A stretch of DNA of 64,000 nucleotides from JAMXLO01 sp963832895 (lineage in GTDB: Bacteria; Pseudomonadota; Alphaproteobacteria; Acetobacterales; Acetobacteraceae). Below the pieces are notes generated by a model. The model did not search any database. It had not been told where the DNA came from and worked only from the letters and a program-made list of their open reading frames with translations. The position numbers were made by a program, and so were the translations under genes. The stretch spans positions 248,001 to 312,000 of the forward strand of contig CAWHVQ010000015.1 in assembly GCA_963832895.1 (NCBI GenBank), written 5' to 3'. How positions within the stretch are numbered: the stretch's first letter is position 1; every line of letters begins with the position of its first letter. Shown here in pieces: positions 34,056 through 43,683 of the stretch.

Positions 34056-34177
34056 CGGCGGCGGCTTCGCCCTTTGCTGGCCTGGAGTGGCGTTGGCGGA
34101 CCCCAATACACCTGATCAGTTTAACCGACGGTTGCAGTTTCAAAATGCGCGGAACGCCCGCGTCGGCAACTAATCGG

Positions 34178-34198
34178 AACTTCCGTTCTCCGGAAGTT
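34178..34198. promoter_or_regulatory. Perfect inverted repeat in the pleD/methyltransferase divergent region
   Basis: AACTTCCG-TTCTC-CGGAAGTT is an exact 8-bp inverted repeat with a 5-base spacer. It lies 123 bp upstream of pleD and 54 bp upstream of the methyltransferase gene. It could be an operator for either gene or an RNA hairpin. The T-run after it is short (TTTT), so a terminator is less likely. Confidence 0.4.
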
Positions 34199-34252
34199 TT
34201 CTGTAGACCTCGTCGTCACTCAAGTAACTTATGAAGAAAGAGTGTCAACTTC

Positions 34253-34876
34253 ATGACAAACGCCATGAATACGGATGCTGACGACATCGCGACACTCGAT
34301 GGACGGGTGCGGCGCGGAGTGGCCAATCCAGCAATGTTCTTCCGCCGCTGGCTGGCGAACCCGTTACAGATGGGTTCGATGATTCCTTCGTCGGCAGCGT
34401 TGTGCCAACGGATCGTGAAGCATACGAGGCGCGCCGCGGACGAGGCGGTGCTGGAGTTGGGGGCGGGGACCGGCGTGGTCTCGCGAGCGCTGTTGGCTGG
34501 TGGCGTGCCGCCGGAACGACTGATCGTCGTCGAGATCGTGCCCGAAATGGCCGACCACCTGCGCGGCGTGTTGCCTGGCGTACACGTGCTCGAGGGCGAC
34601 GCAAGGGACCTGCCCGCCCTGCTGCCCCACCGCTGGCACGGGAGGATCGGCAGCGTGGTCTGCGGTATTCCGCTGCTGCTGCTGCCACTGGCCGAGCAGC
34701 GGCGGTTCATCGCCGCGATCGAGGCGGTCGCACCGGGGCGGGGCTTCCTGCAATACAGCTATTGCGTCACGTCGCCGCTGCCATGGCGCAAGCACGCGCT
34801 GACGGCCCGGCGCGAGGCCTGGACGCCGCTCAACTTTCCGCCGGCCAGCGTGTGGCGGTACGCTCCCGGCTCATAG
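34253..34876 (+). CDS. Class I SAM-dependent methyltransferase, phospholipid N-methyltransferase-like
   Basis: A 207-residue protein with the SAM-binding motif VLELGAGTGVVSRALL and an acidic post-strand LIVVEIVPEMADHL. The N-terminal segment FFRRWLANPLQMGSMIPSS is typical of bacterial PmtA-type phospholipid N-methyltransferases, which convert phosphatidylethanolamine to phosphatidylcholine at the membrane. The product is likely but not certain. It is divergent from pleD. Confidence 0.75.
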   Translation: MTNAMNTDADDIATLDGRVRRGVANPAMFFRRWLANPLQMGSMIPSSAALCQRIVKHTRRAADEAVLELGAGTGVVSRALLAGGVPPERLIVVEIVPEMADHLRGVLPGVHVLEGDARDLPALLPHRWHGRIGSVVCGIPLLLLPLAEQRRFIAAIEAVAPGRGFLQYSYCVTSPLPWRKHALTARREAWTPLNFPPASVWRYAPGS

Positions 34877-34920
34877 TGGACCGATAAGCCGGCGGCGGTC
34901 AGTGCTATTGACCGGCCGCA

Positions 34921-35790
34921 ATGCTTCGTCTGGCACCGTTCGGCTTCGTGCTGCTGTGGGCGTCCTCATTCATCGCCTCGCGAGTGGGGCTGCGATATCT
35001 GTCGCCGATGCTGTTCGTCACGGTACGCCTGGTGCTCGCTGCCGGGGTACTGGTCGGAGTGATGGTGGCGCTGCGACGGTCGTGGCGCGTCCTTGCGGGC
35101 CGGTGGGGACATCTGGCGGTTGCCGGCGTGCTCACCAACAGCGTGCTGCTGCTGACGGCGCATTACGCCATGGTGCATGTGGGAGCGGCGCAGATCGCGC
35201 TGGTCCAGACACTCAATCCGCTGCTCACAGCGGTGCTCGCGTGGCCGCTGCTGGGGGAGCGGCTGAGGCCCGTGCAGTTCCTCGGGCTGGGCCTGGGTGC
35301 CGCCGGCGTCGTGCTGATCGTCGGCATGGCTGCGATGAGCAGCCCGCTGCAACTGCACGGCCTGCTGCTGACCGCCGGTGGCGTGGCCGGGCTGTGCGGG
35401 GGCACGCTGTATTTCGGCCGCTTCTGCCGCGGGGTGGCGATCCTGGAGGGCACCACCGTGCAACTCCTTGCCGCCGCCGTCGCTTGTGCGGCGGCGACGA
35501 TTGTGTTGGAGACGCCGCATGCTGAGTGGATTGCGCCTGCGGTTGTTGCGACCGTTTGGAATGCCGGCGCGGTGTCTCTCGGGGGAATGGCGCTGTACTA
35601 CCTGATGCTCAAGCGCGGCACGGCGGCGCGGGCGACGGCGAACTTCTACCTGGTGCCGGGGACGGCGGCACTGCTGGCCTGGGCGCTGCTGGGCGAACGG
35701 GTGTCGGCGCTGACGGTGTTCGGGCTGATCATCTCGTCGGTCGGATGCTGGATGGTAAGCCGCCGGGTGCCTGGAACGCTGTCAGCCTGA
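34921..35790 (+). CDS. EamA/DMT superfamily transporter
   Basis: A 289-residue integral membrane protein with about ten helices in two EamA repeats (first ending around NPLLTAVLAWPLLGERL, second ending ATANFYLVPGTAALLAWALLGER). The first helix contains APFGFVLLWASSFIASRVGL, typical of RhaT/YdcZ-like drug/metabolite exporters. The substrate is unknown. It is convergent with the glutathione transferase gene. Confidence 0.9.
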   Translation: MLRLAPFGFVLLWASSFIASRVGLRYLSPMLFVTVRLVLAAGVLVGVMVALRRSWRVLAGRWGHLAVAGVLTNSVLLLTAHYAMVHVGAAQIALVQTLNPLLTAVLAWPLLGERLRPVQFLGLGLGAAGVVLIVGMAAMSSPLQLHGLLLTAGGVAGLCGGTLYFGRFCRGVAILEGTTVQLLAAAVACAAATIVLETPHAEWIAPAVVATVWNAGAVSLGGMALYYLMLKRGTAARATANFYLVPGTAALLAWALLGERVSALTVFGLIISSVGCWMVSRRVPGTLSA

Positions 35791-35807
35791 CTGAGCAGCC
35801 CCGCGGT

Positions 35808-36506
35808 CTACCTCACGGCGAACTGCGTCTTGCCGAACATGATCTCCCGCTCGGCGTCGGTCATTTTCCCCTTGCGCTGCTCCTCCAACAGCACTGCCAC
35901 GCCGCGCTGGACCGCCGGGCGCGCCGCCATCGTATCGTGCCAACGCTTCACATTCGGATACTCGTCCAGGTCGACGTTGCGGCGCTCGGGATTGCGTATC
36001 CAGGGGAACGTGATGATGTCCGCCATGCTGTATTCATCGCCCGCCAGCCAGGTCGCCTCGCCCAGCCGCTTGTTCAGCACCCGGTGGAGCCGCGCGACTT
36101 CGTTGGTATATCGATCGATCGCGTACGGTATCTTCTCGACCGCGTAGTTCGCGAAGTGATTGTACTGGCCGAACATCGGGCCGACGCCGCCCATCTGGAA
36201 CATCATCCATTCCAGGCACTTGTAGCGGCCGACCGGATCATTCGGAACAAGCTTTCCGCCCGTCTTCTCCGACAGATAGATCATGATCGCGGCCGACTCG
36301 AACAGCGTCAGCGGCTTGCCGCCCGGCCCGTCGGGATCGACGATCGCGGGTATCCGATGGTTGGGCGTTATCGACAGGAATTTCGTCTTGAACTGATCGC
36401 CCTTGCCGATGTTGATCGGGATGACCTTGTAAGGAAGCTCGAGTTCCTCGAGCGCGATGTGCACCTTGTGGCCGTTCGGCGTGGGCCAGGTCCAGACCTC
36501 GATCAT
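35808..36506 (-). CDS. Glutathione S-transferase family protein
   Basis: A 232-residue protein from ATG 36506 with GGAGG upstream. The thioredoxin-like N-terminal domain (VWTWPTPNGHKVHIALEELELPYKV, then NHRIPAIVD and LFESAAIMIYL) is followed by an all-helical C-terminal domain (YSMADIITFPWIRN). The sequence resembles YfcG/YghU-type nu-class enzymes with Asn/Thr near the active site and disulfide-bond reductase activity. The glutathione-binding ES motif is present. Confidence 0.9.
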   Translation of the reverse strand: MIEVWTWPTPNGHKVHIALEELELPYKVIPINIGKGDQFKTKFLSITPNHRIPAIVDPDGPGGKPLTLFESAAIMIYLSEKTGGKLVPNDPVGRYKCLEWMMFQMGGVGPMFGQYNHFANYAVEKIPYAIDRYTNEVARLHRVLNKRLGEATWLAGDEYSMADIITFPWIRNPERRNVDLDEYPNVKRWHDTMAARPAVQRGVAVLLEEQRKGKMTDAEREIMFGKTQFAVR

Positions 36507-36787
36507 GTGTTCCTCCGGCTGCTTACCGCCAAACCAGTCTGCGACAGTCAGGCATCCCCCGCCAGATAGCCATTGCGGCAACCATCGCTTGCGCGTCGCT
36601 GCGGGATAAGATCCTTCACGTCTTGTTCAGACATCGCCGCCAGAACGAGGCAGAGTTCCTCCTCATCCGTGACCGAGGCACGCTTCGATGGTCGGTGTCA
36701 TACGCCGTTGCGGAGATCAGGGTGGGTCCGATGCGCCGAAGCGAAGCCCATGTGTCGGAGGCCCTCAATCCGCGGTCAGTGTGTCTG

Positions 36788-37433
36788 ATGTCGGCGTTCC
36801 CGCGCCTGCCGGCCTGCCTGGTGATCGCGAGCCTTCTCACGCCGTTCGCTTCGGCCTGGAGCGCGGCGCCGACCGATCCCTCGCCGGCGCTGGACGGCGC
36901 TCCCGGCACCAAGGCGTCATTTGCCCATTCGGGGCTGAAGACCGTCACTTACGAAATCGGCAACACGCTGAACAATTTCGCCTTTTTGACGGTCGGCACC
37001 AGGCGTGCTTACCGGCGGCGTGTTGCTGACCGCGTTCAACACCTTGCAAAGTTGGACTGTCTATACGACGAACGACTATCTCTGGGAGTGGCTCTATCCC
37101 CGAACGACAAGCAAGGACGCTGCCGCTTCGTTTGATGTGAAACAGAGCTTCTGGCACACCTCACTGAAGTACATGACCGGCAAGCCGGTCGTGGCGTCGA
37201 TAAAGATCGCCGCGCTCTATGTATATACCGGATCGGCGGTGACCGCCCTGGCGTATGGCACAGCCGCAACGGCCGGCGCCTCGGTGATCTTCTTCGTCAA
37301 TAATCTAGCCTGGGATTTCTACGACCAGATGGCGGCGCCCCCGAGCCGCGGCAACCTGCATGATCGGCCGCCGGCCATTGCCACACATGCTGTGCCGGAA
37401 GTGGCCATGCAGGACGCAATCAGACGCAGGTAA
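36788..37433 (+). pseudogene. Frameshifted membrane protein (DUF2061-like)
   Basis: Two frames together give one protein. The first starts at ATG 36788 with a signal peptide (PACLVIASLLTPFASAWSA) and reads to TYEIGNTLNNFAFLTVGT. The second continues GVLTGGVLLTAFNTLQSW and on through ASIKIAALYVYTGSAVTALAYG to the stop at 37433. The split is explained by one extra A at 37001 in ACCAGGCG; removing it restores GTGVLTGG. The product would be a small membrane protein of unknown function. Sequencing error or recent decay cannot be told apart. Confidence 0.7.
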
Positions 37434-37447
37434 GTGCTGAGACGTGT

Positions 37448-38620
37448 TCAGGCATTGCCTGCCAGATAGTCGATCGCCGCCTGCGCACCGCCTGACCTGT
37501 GCGGAACGCCGGCCACGCGCAGTCCCATTTCCACCCCTCCGAGCGTGCCGACAAGCTGCAGGTCGCCGAAATCGCCGAGGTGACCGATGCGGAACACGCG
37601 GTCCTTCAGGATGCCGAGCCCATTGCCCAGGCTCATGTTGTATTTGTCCAGGATGGTCGCCCGCAGCGCGTCCGCGCTGTGCCCTTCCGGCACGCGCACC
37701 GCGGTTAGCGACGATGAATAGTGCCGAGGATCGGCGCACTGCACCTCCAGCCCCCAGCTTCGCACTGCACGGCGCGTCGCCTCGGCATGGCGGTCATGGC
37801 GAGCGAACACATTTTGCAGACCTTCCTCGAGCAGCATCTTTACCGCCTCATTGAGGCCGAACAGCAGGTTGGTTCCGGGCGTATAGGGGAAGTAGCCGGT
37901 CTTGTTCGCCTCCAGCATCGGCCGCCAGTCCCAGTAGCTGCGGTGCAGACGAGCGCTTTCCGTCGCCTTCAGCGCCTTTTCGCTGATCGCGTTGAACGAC
38001 AGCCCCGGCGGCAGCATCAGCCCCTTCTGCGAGCCGGCAATGGTAACGTCGACACCCCATTCGTCATGCCGGTAATCGATCGAGGCAAGTGAGGAGATGG
38101 TGTCGACCATCAGCAGCGCCGGATGGTGCGCCGCATCCATCGCGCGCCGCACCTCATCGATGCGGCTGGTGCAGCCGGTCGATGTCTCATTGTGCACGAC
38201 GCACACCGCCTTGATCCGGTGCGCGCGGTCGTCGGCGAGTGCCGTGCCGATCGCCGCCACATCGGCACCACGACGCCAGTCGGTGTCGATGAAGATCGGC
38301 TTGAGGTCGAGCCGCTGCGCCATCTCGTTCCACAACGTGGCGAACCAGCCGGTGCGGCACATCAGCACCGTATCGCCAGGCGACAGCGTATTGGCCAACG
38401 CCGCCTCCCATGCGCCGGTGCCGGACGCCGGATAGATCACGACCGGACCGCTGGTCTGGAAGATCGCGCGCAGATTGGTTAGCAGCTCCAATCCAAGCCG
38501 ACCGAAGGCGGGGCCGCGATGGTCGATGGTCGGGCTGTCGATCGCGCGCAGCACACGATCCGGCACGTTGGTGGGGCCGGGGATCTGCAGAAAGTGCCGG
38601 CCGGCGTGGTACTGCGTCAT
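37448..38620 (-). CDS. Class V aminotransferase, probable serine-glyoxylate aminotransferase
   Basis: A 390-residue PLP enzyme from ATG 38620 (GAGGAGG upstream). It begins HFLQIPGPTNVPDRVLRA, typical of SgaA/AGT, and the PLP lysine lies in AGSQKGLMLPPGLSF. The enzyme transfers the amino group of serine to glyoxylate, giving hydroxypyruvate and glycine, as in the methylotrophic serine cycle and photorespiration. The divergent FAD/Fe-S dehydrogenase fits 2-hydroxyacid metabolism. Confidence 0.88.
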   Translation of the reverse strand: MTQYHAGRHFLQIPGPTNVPDRVLRAIDSPTIDHRGPAFGRLGLELLTNLRAIFQTSGPVVIYPASGTGAWEAALANTLSPGDTVLMCRTGWFATLWNEMAQRLDLKPIFIDTDWRRGADVAAIGTALADDRAHRIKAVCVVHNETSTGCTSRIDEVRRAMDAAHHPALLMVDTISSLASIDYRHDEWGVDVTIAGSQKGLMLPPGLSFNAISEKALKATESARLHRSYWDWRPMLEANKTGYFPYTPGTNLLFGLNEAVKMLLEEGLQNVFARHDRHAEATRRAVRSWGLEVQCADPRHYSSSLTAVRVPEGHSADALRATILDKYNMSLGNGLGILKDRVFRIGHLGDFGDLQLVGTLGGVEMGLRVAGVPHRSGGAQAAIDYLAGNA

Positions 38621-38797
38621 GGAGCCTCCTCGCGCGAGCCGGCAGATTGGCGCCGATCGCCTGCCGTGCCAATCAACCGCATCGGGCAATCCCATCCGGC
38701 GATCAGATCGCGCACCGGGCGTGACCCATGCCCGCCAGCATGTTAGGCACGACCGAACGGCTGCATTGGGGCAGATTCCTCACATGAGGCAAACGGG

Positions 38798-41704
38798 ATG
38801 AGTGGCACCACCGTCGCGCCGGGCGATTCCCGTCTGGCCGATCGGCTGCGGCGCGAGATTCGCGGCGAGGTGCTGTTCAGCCGTGCCGACCGCGGCCGTT
38901 ACGCCACCGATGCGTCGATCTATCAGGTCGAGCCGATCGGCGTGATCGTGCCGGAGGAGATCGGCGACGTCGCGGCCGCCCTGTCGATCGCGCGCGAGGA
39001 GGGCGTCCCGGTTCTGCCGCGTGGCGGCGGCACCAGCCAGTGCGGCCAGACGGTGAACCGCGCGCTGGTGATAGACTGCTCGAAACATCTGCGGCGCATC
39101 CTGCATGTCGATCGCGATGCCCGGACGGCATTGGTCGAACCGGGACTGGTGCTCGGGCATCTCAATGCCGCACTGCGTGAACACGGCTTGTTCTTCCCGG
39201 TCGATCCCTCGACGCATGCCCGCTGCACGATCGGTGGCATGGCCGGCAACAACTCGTGCGGCTCGAAGTCGATACGCTACGGGCTGATGGCAGACAACGT
39301 GCGCGCGATCGACGCGATCCTGGCCGATGGCACGCAGCACAAGTTCGGCCTGCTGCCGGACAATATCGGCGCCGACGTGCCCGGCGGCATCGCCGAGCTG
39401 ATCCAGCGGCTCAGGGCATTGGGTGCGGCGGAAGCAGAGGAGATTGCCGCGCGGTTTCCCTCGCAGCTTCGCCGCGTGGGTGGCTATAACATCGAAGTGC
39501 TGACACCGGTCGCGCGGCTCGCCGGTCAGGAAAATCTGGCTCGGTTGCTGGTGGGATCGGAAGGCACCCTCGCCTTCTCCGCGGCGATCGAACTCGCGCT
39601 GCATCCGATCAAGCCGCGCAAGCTGCTGGGCATCTGCCAGTTCCCGGCATTTCGCAGCGCGATGGAGGCGGCGCAGCACATCGTGCAGCTCGACCCTGAG
39701 GCGGTCGAGCTGGTCGATCGCACCATGATCGATCTCGGTCGGGGTATCCCGATCTTCCGCGCCACCATCGACCGCATGCTGATCGGCGAACCCAACTCGC
39801 TGCTGATTGTCGAATTCCATGGCCACGAGGATGCGCCGCTCACGGCCAAGCTGGATGACCTCGACGAACTGATGAGCGATCTCGGCTATCCCGGCGCCGT
39901 GGTTCGCGCCACCGATGCGGCGTTCCAGAACGATATCGCGGCGGTGCGCGAGGCCGGCCTCAACATCATGATGTCGATGAAGGGCGACGGAAAACCGGTG
40001 TCCTTCATCGAGGACTGCGCCGTCGATCTTGAAGACCTCGCCGACTATACCGGGCGGCTCAACGAAGTGTTCGATAGGCACGGCACCAAAGGCACATGGT
40101 ACGCCCACGCCTCGGTCGGGTGCCTGCACGTCCGGCCGGTGTTGAACATGAAGGACCCGCAGGACGTCGCCACCATGCGCGCCGTGGCGGAAGAGTGCTT
40201 CGCCCTGGTGCGAGAGTACAAAGGCTCGCACAGCGGTGAACACGGCGATGGCCTGGCACGCAGCGAATTCCACGAAACGATGTTCGGCGCACGCATCGTG
40301 CGCGCGTTCGAGACGGTGAAGGACGCGTTCGACCCGCACAATATACTCAATCCCGGCCGCGTCGTGCGAGCACCGCGCATGGACGATCGGACGCTGTTCC
40401 GCTACGCGCCCGGCTACGCCCCGATCGGCGACTTCGTGCCGAAGCTCGACTGGTCGGACCATCCAGGACCACTCGGCGGCATGCTCGGCGCCGTCGAGAT
40501 GTGCAACAACAACGGCACCTGCCGTGCCTTCGACGCCGGCGTGATGTGCCCGTCATATCGCGTGACACGCGACGAGACGCACCTCACGCGTGGCCGTGCG
40601 AACACATTGCGGCTGGCATTGACCGGCCAGCTCGGTGCCGATGCGATGGCCTCCGACGCGGTGGCGGATGCGATGTCGCTCTGCGTATCCTGCAAGGCCT
40701 GTAAGCGCGAATGCCCGACCGGCGTCGATATGGCGAAGATGAAGATCGAGGTGCTCGCGACACGATTCGACCGCCACGGCCTGACACGTCGCGACTGGCT
40801 GGTTGCCGAATTGCCCCGCTACGCACGACTGGTCGCGCCGTTTGCCCCATTGGTCAATCTGCGGAACCGCATCCCTCCGCTGCGCCGCCTCGGCGAGCGC
40901 TTCACCGGATTCGCGGCCGCACGTCCCCTCCCCGTCTGGCGTCGCGACGCGTTCCGTGACCGCGAGGCGGAGGCGTCGGCACCGGTGAACGCGCGCGGCG
41001 ACGTTATCCTGCTTGCGGACACATTCAATCGCTGGTTCGAACCGGAGAATCTGCGCGCCGCACTGCGCGTGCTCACCGCCGCCGGATATCGCGTGCGGAT
41101 GCCGAAGGTTCGCGGTCGACCGCTCTGCTGCGGCCGCAGCTTTCTGTCCGCGGGCATGGTGGACAAGGCACGTGATGAGGCGCGTCGCACGCTCGACCAC
41201 CTTGCCGGCGATCTCCCGGTGATCGGCCTCGAACCGTCCTGCCTGCTGACCCTGCGCGACGAATACCGCTCGCTGCTGCCGGGTGCGGAGACCGAGGCGT
41301 TGGCCAGCCGCGCCTTCCTGTTCAGCGAGTTCCTGGCACGCGAAAAGCCCGATCTGCCACTGAAGCCGCTGCCAGCCACTTCGCTGGTGCACGGTCATTG
41401 CCATCAAAAGTCCTTTGGCGCCTTTCCGACCGTGCTTGCCATGCTGAAACGCATCCCGGAACTCGCCGTGACGCCGATCGCATCGTCCTGCTGCGGTATG
41501 GCCGGCGCATTCGGCTATCAGGCGGAAACCCAGGCCGAGTCACGTGCGATGGCCGAGGCCGGCCTGTTGCCCGCGGTACGCAAATCCGCGAGCGATGACA
41601 TCTTGATCGCTGACGGCACCTCGTGCCGCCACCAGATCCGCGACCTGGCCGGCCGCGAGGCGATTCATTCCGTTCGACTGCTCGACCGGGCCTTGGCGGC
41701 ATGA
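38798..41704 (+). CDS. FAD-linked oxidase with C-terminal Fe-S domain (D-2-hydroxyacid dehydrogenase, YdiJ-type)
   Basis: A 968-residue fusion. The N-terminal half is a VAO-type FAD domain (VPVLPRGGGTSQCGQTVN, TIGGMAGNNSCGSKSIRYG) and FAD-oxidase C domain (GSHSGEHGDGLARSEF). The C-terminal half has ferredoxin cysteines (CNNNGTCRAF..VMCPSY, CVSCKACKRECPTG) and two CCG motifs (LCCGRSF, SSCCGMAG). Such GlcD-GlpC fusions oxidise D-lactate, D-2-hydroxyglutarate or similar acids and pass electrons to quinone. It is divergent from the aminotransferase and overlaps the next gene by 4 bases. Confidence 0.92.
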   Translation: MSGTTVAPGDSRLADRLRREIRGEVLFSRADRGRYATDASIYQVEPIGVIVPEEIGDVAAALSIAREEGVPVLPRGGGTSQCGQTVNRALVIDCSKHLRRILHVDRDARTALVEPGLVLGHLNAALREHGLFFPVDPSTHARCTIGGMAGNNSCGSKSIRYGLMADNVRAIDAILADGTQHKFGLLPDNIGADVPGGIAELIQRLRALGAAEAEEIAARFPSQLRRVGGYNIEVLTPVARLAGQENLARLLVGSEGTLAFSAAIELALHPIKPRKLLGICQFPAFRSAMEAAQHIVQLDPEAVELVDRTMIDLGRGIPIFRATIDRMLIGEPNSLLIVEFHGHEDAPLTAKLDDLDELMSDLGYPGAVVRATDAAFQNDIAAVREAGLNIMMSMKGDGKPVSFIEDCAVDLEDLADYTGRLNEVFDRHGTKGTWYAHASVGCLHVRPVLNMKDPQDVATMRAVAEECFALVREYKGSHSGEHGDGLARSEFHETMFGARIVRAFETVKDAFDPHNILNPGRVVRAPRMDDRTLFRYAPGYAPIGDFVPKLDWSDHPGPLGGMLGAVEMCNNNGTCRAFDAGVMCPSYRVTRDETHLTRGRANTLRLALTGQLGADAMASDAVADAMSLCVSCKACKRECPTGVDMAKMKIEVLATRFDRHGLTRRDWLVAELPRYARLVAPFAPLVNLRNRIPPLRRLGERFTGFAAARPLPVWRRDAFRDREAEASAPVNARGDVILLADTFNRWFEPENLRAALRVLTAAGYRVRMPKVRGRPLCCGRSFLSAGMVDKARDEARRTLDHLAGDLPVIGLEPSCLLTLRDEYRSLLPGAETEALASRAFLFSEFLAREKPDLPLKPLPATSLVHGHCHQKSFGAFPTVLAMLKRIPELAVTPIASSCCGMAGAFGYQAETQAESRAMAEAGLLPAVRKSASDDILIADGTSCRHQIRDLAGREAIHSVRLLDRALAA

Positions 41705-42243
41705 CACCAGACGACGTGCTGGATTTCTGGTTCGCCGGTGATCCCGAAACTCATCGCAAGGAGTGGTTCAAGAAGACTGCCGAATTCGATGCAACATGCA
41801 CCGGCTTCGCCGACGGATTGCGCGACGCCAGGAGAGGTGCGTTCGACCATTGGACAGAAACACCGCGCGGCACGCTGGCACTGATCATTCTGCTCGACCA
41901 GTTCCCGCGCAATCTCCACCGCAATTCGCCAGAGGCGTTCGCGGCCGATGCCAAGGCGCGCGAGGTCGCTCGCACGGCACTCACGCGCGGCATCGATCAG
42001 ATGCTCGGTGAGGTCGAGCGCATGTTCGTCTATCTGCCATTCGAGCACTCGGAAGACCTCGCCGATCAGGATGAATCCGTGCGCCTGTTCACGGCGCTGG
42101 GCGAGGATATGACCCGCTACGCCGAGGAGCATCGCGACGTGATCCGCCGGTTCGGCCGCTTCCCGCATCGCAACGCGGCGCTTGGGCGCGCCTGCACGCC
42201 GGATGAGCTGGCATATCTGGCCCAACCGGGTGCGGGATTCTGA
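41701..42243 (+). CDS. DUF924 family protein
   Basis: A 180-residue protein from ATG 41701. The start DDVLDFWFAGDPETHRKEWFKK, the middle LALIILLDQFPRNLHRNSPEAFAAD and the end RFGRFPHRNAALGR are the conserved DUF924 blocks, an all-helical TPR-like fold of unknown function. It is translationally coupled to the FAD/Fe-S dehydrogenase by an ATGA overlap. Confidence 0.92.
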   Translation: MTPDDVLDFWFAGDPETHRKEWFKKTAEFDATCTGFADGLRDARRGAFDHWTETPRGTLALIILLDQFPRNLHRNSPEAFAADAKAREVARTALTRGIDQMLGEVERMFVYLPFEHSEDLADQDESVRLFTALGEDMTRYAEEHRDVIRRFGRFPHRNAALGRACTPDELAYLAQPGAGF

Positions 42244-42317
42244 ATCGCCGGGGGAGTGCCGCACGGTGGTGATCTGGGCTAAGCTTCCTCCACGCGCTCC
42301 CGGCAAGGAGGCAAGCC

Positions 42318-42722
42318 ATGCCATTCGATGAAACTTCGCGCCAACCCGGGCGCCGTCCGTCGCGCAACGTGATGGGTGGCGTCCTCGATATCTGTTCGAT
42401 CAAGCCGATGACCGGCTTCTTCCGCAATGGCTGTTGCGACACGAGCGCCGAGGATTTCGGCAGTCACACCGTCTGCACAGTGATGACCGCGGAGTTCCTG
42501 GCATTCAGCAAGGCCTCGGGCAACGACCTATCGACGCCGCATCCCGAATTTGGCTTCTCGGGCCTGCAACCTGGCGATCGCTGGTGCCTGTGCGCCCCGC
42601 GCTGGCAAGAAGCGCTGGACGCGGGCGCCGCACCGCGCGTCGTGCTGCGCGCCACACAGGAGGGCGCGTTGGAGCACTGCAGCCTGGCCGACCTGAAGAA
42701 ATTCGCTGTCGACCTGGCCTGA
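42318..42722 (+). CDS. DUF2237 family protein
   Basis: A 134-residue protein with conserved DUF2237 blocks NVMGGVLDICSIKPMTGFFRNGCCDT, HTVCTVMTAEFLAFSKASGNDLS and GDRWCLCAPRWQEAL, including several conserved cysteines. Function is unknown. It sits 4 bp before the thiL start. Confidence 0.92.
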   Translation: MPFDETSRQPGRRPSRNVMGGVLDICSIKPMTGFFRNGCCDTSAEDFGSHTVCTVMTAEFLAFSKASGNDLSTPHPEFGFSGLQPGDRWCLCAPRWQEALDAGAAPRVVLRATQEGALEHCSLADLKKFAVDLA

Positions 42723-42725
42723 GGG

Positions 42726-43683
42726 GTGGCCAGCGAACTTCCCGCGGAATTCGCGCTGATCGCCCGGCATTTTCGGCCGCTTGCCGGACCGGGCGCGCTC
42801 AACCTCCAGGACGATGCCGCGGGTACTGGCGCCGCCGCCCGGCCGCGAACTGGTGCTGACCTGCGACGCCATGGTCGGCGGTGTCCACTTTTTGCATGAC
42901 GACCCGCCCGAACTGATTGGCCGCAAGCTGCTGCGTGTGAACCTGTCGGACCTGGCGGCCAAAGGTGCGACGCCCATTGGCTATCTGATGACGGTCTCGA
43001 CCCCGCGCGACATACCGGACTCCTGGTTCGCAGGATTTTGCGCCGGACTGAAGCAGGACCAGCAACAGTACGGCATCACGCTGCTCGGCGGTGACACTAC
43101 CTCGACGCCTGGTCCGATCTCGCTGTCGCTGACGATCCTGGGCCATGTGGCACCGGGCCGGGCGGTGCGCCGCGCCGGCGCCACGCCCGGTCACGGAATC
43201 TGGGTCACCGGCACGATCGGTGATGGCGCACTCGGTCTTGCGGTGGCACACGGCAGGCTCACGGACCCGTCCGGCCACCTGCTGTGGCGCTACCGCCTGC
43301 CACAACCGCGCGTCGGACTGGCGATCGCCGGCGTCGCGTCTGCCGGCATGGATATCTCGGACGGGCTGGTGCAGGACCTCGGCCACATCTGCCGCGCCAG
43401 CAATGTTGCCGGCGAGATCGAGGCGGCGAAGGTGCCGCTATCCAGCCCGGCCCGAGCGGCGGGGCCGGAATGGCTGACCGCGTGCCTGACGGGTGGTGAC
43501 GACTACGAGTTGCTGCTTGCAGTTCCCTCGGAACACGAGGCAGCGCTGCACCAAGCCGCCCGGGCCGCACGCGTGGCGATCACGCGCATCGGCGCTTTCC
43601 GGTCAGGGCCGCCCGAGGTCGTGGTCCGCGGCACGGACGGGGAGCCCATGTCCCTCGACCGCGGTGGCTGGAGTCACTTCTGA
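42726..43683 (+). pseudogene. thiL: Thiamine-monophosphate kinase, interrupted by a one-base frameshift
   Basis: The N-terminal frame from GTG 42726 reads ELPAEFALIARHFRPLAG and GALNLQDDAA, typical ThiL. It then runs out of family sequence. The +1 frame continues VLAPPPGRELVLTCDAMVGG through SDLAAKGATPIGYL, LLGGDTTSTPGPI, MDISDGLVQDL and LTGGDDYELL to the stop at 43683. One extra G in the GGG at 42821-42823 explains the break. ThiL phosphorylates TMP to thiamine diphosphate and is needed for prototrophy, so a sequencing error is plausible. The 3' end overlaps the kinase gene tail-to-tail by 81 bp. Confidence 0.85.

Noticed and set aside
34177..34188. GAAC-TTCC-GTTC looks like a Gram-positive-type LexA box
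   Set aside because: The window's own LexA gene uses the GAAC-N7-GAAC alphaproteobacterial site, and no DNA repair gene is adjacent; the match is part of a larger inverted repeat.
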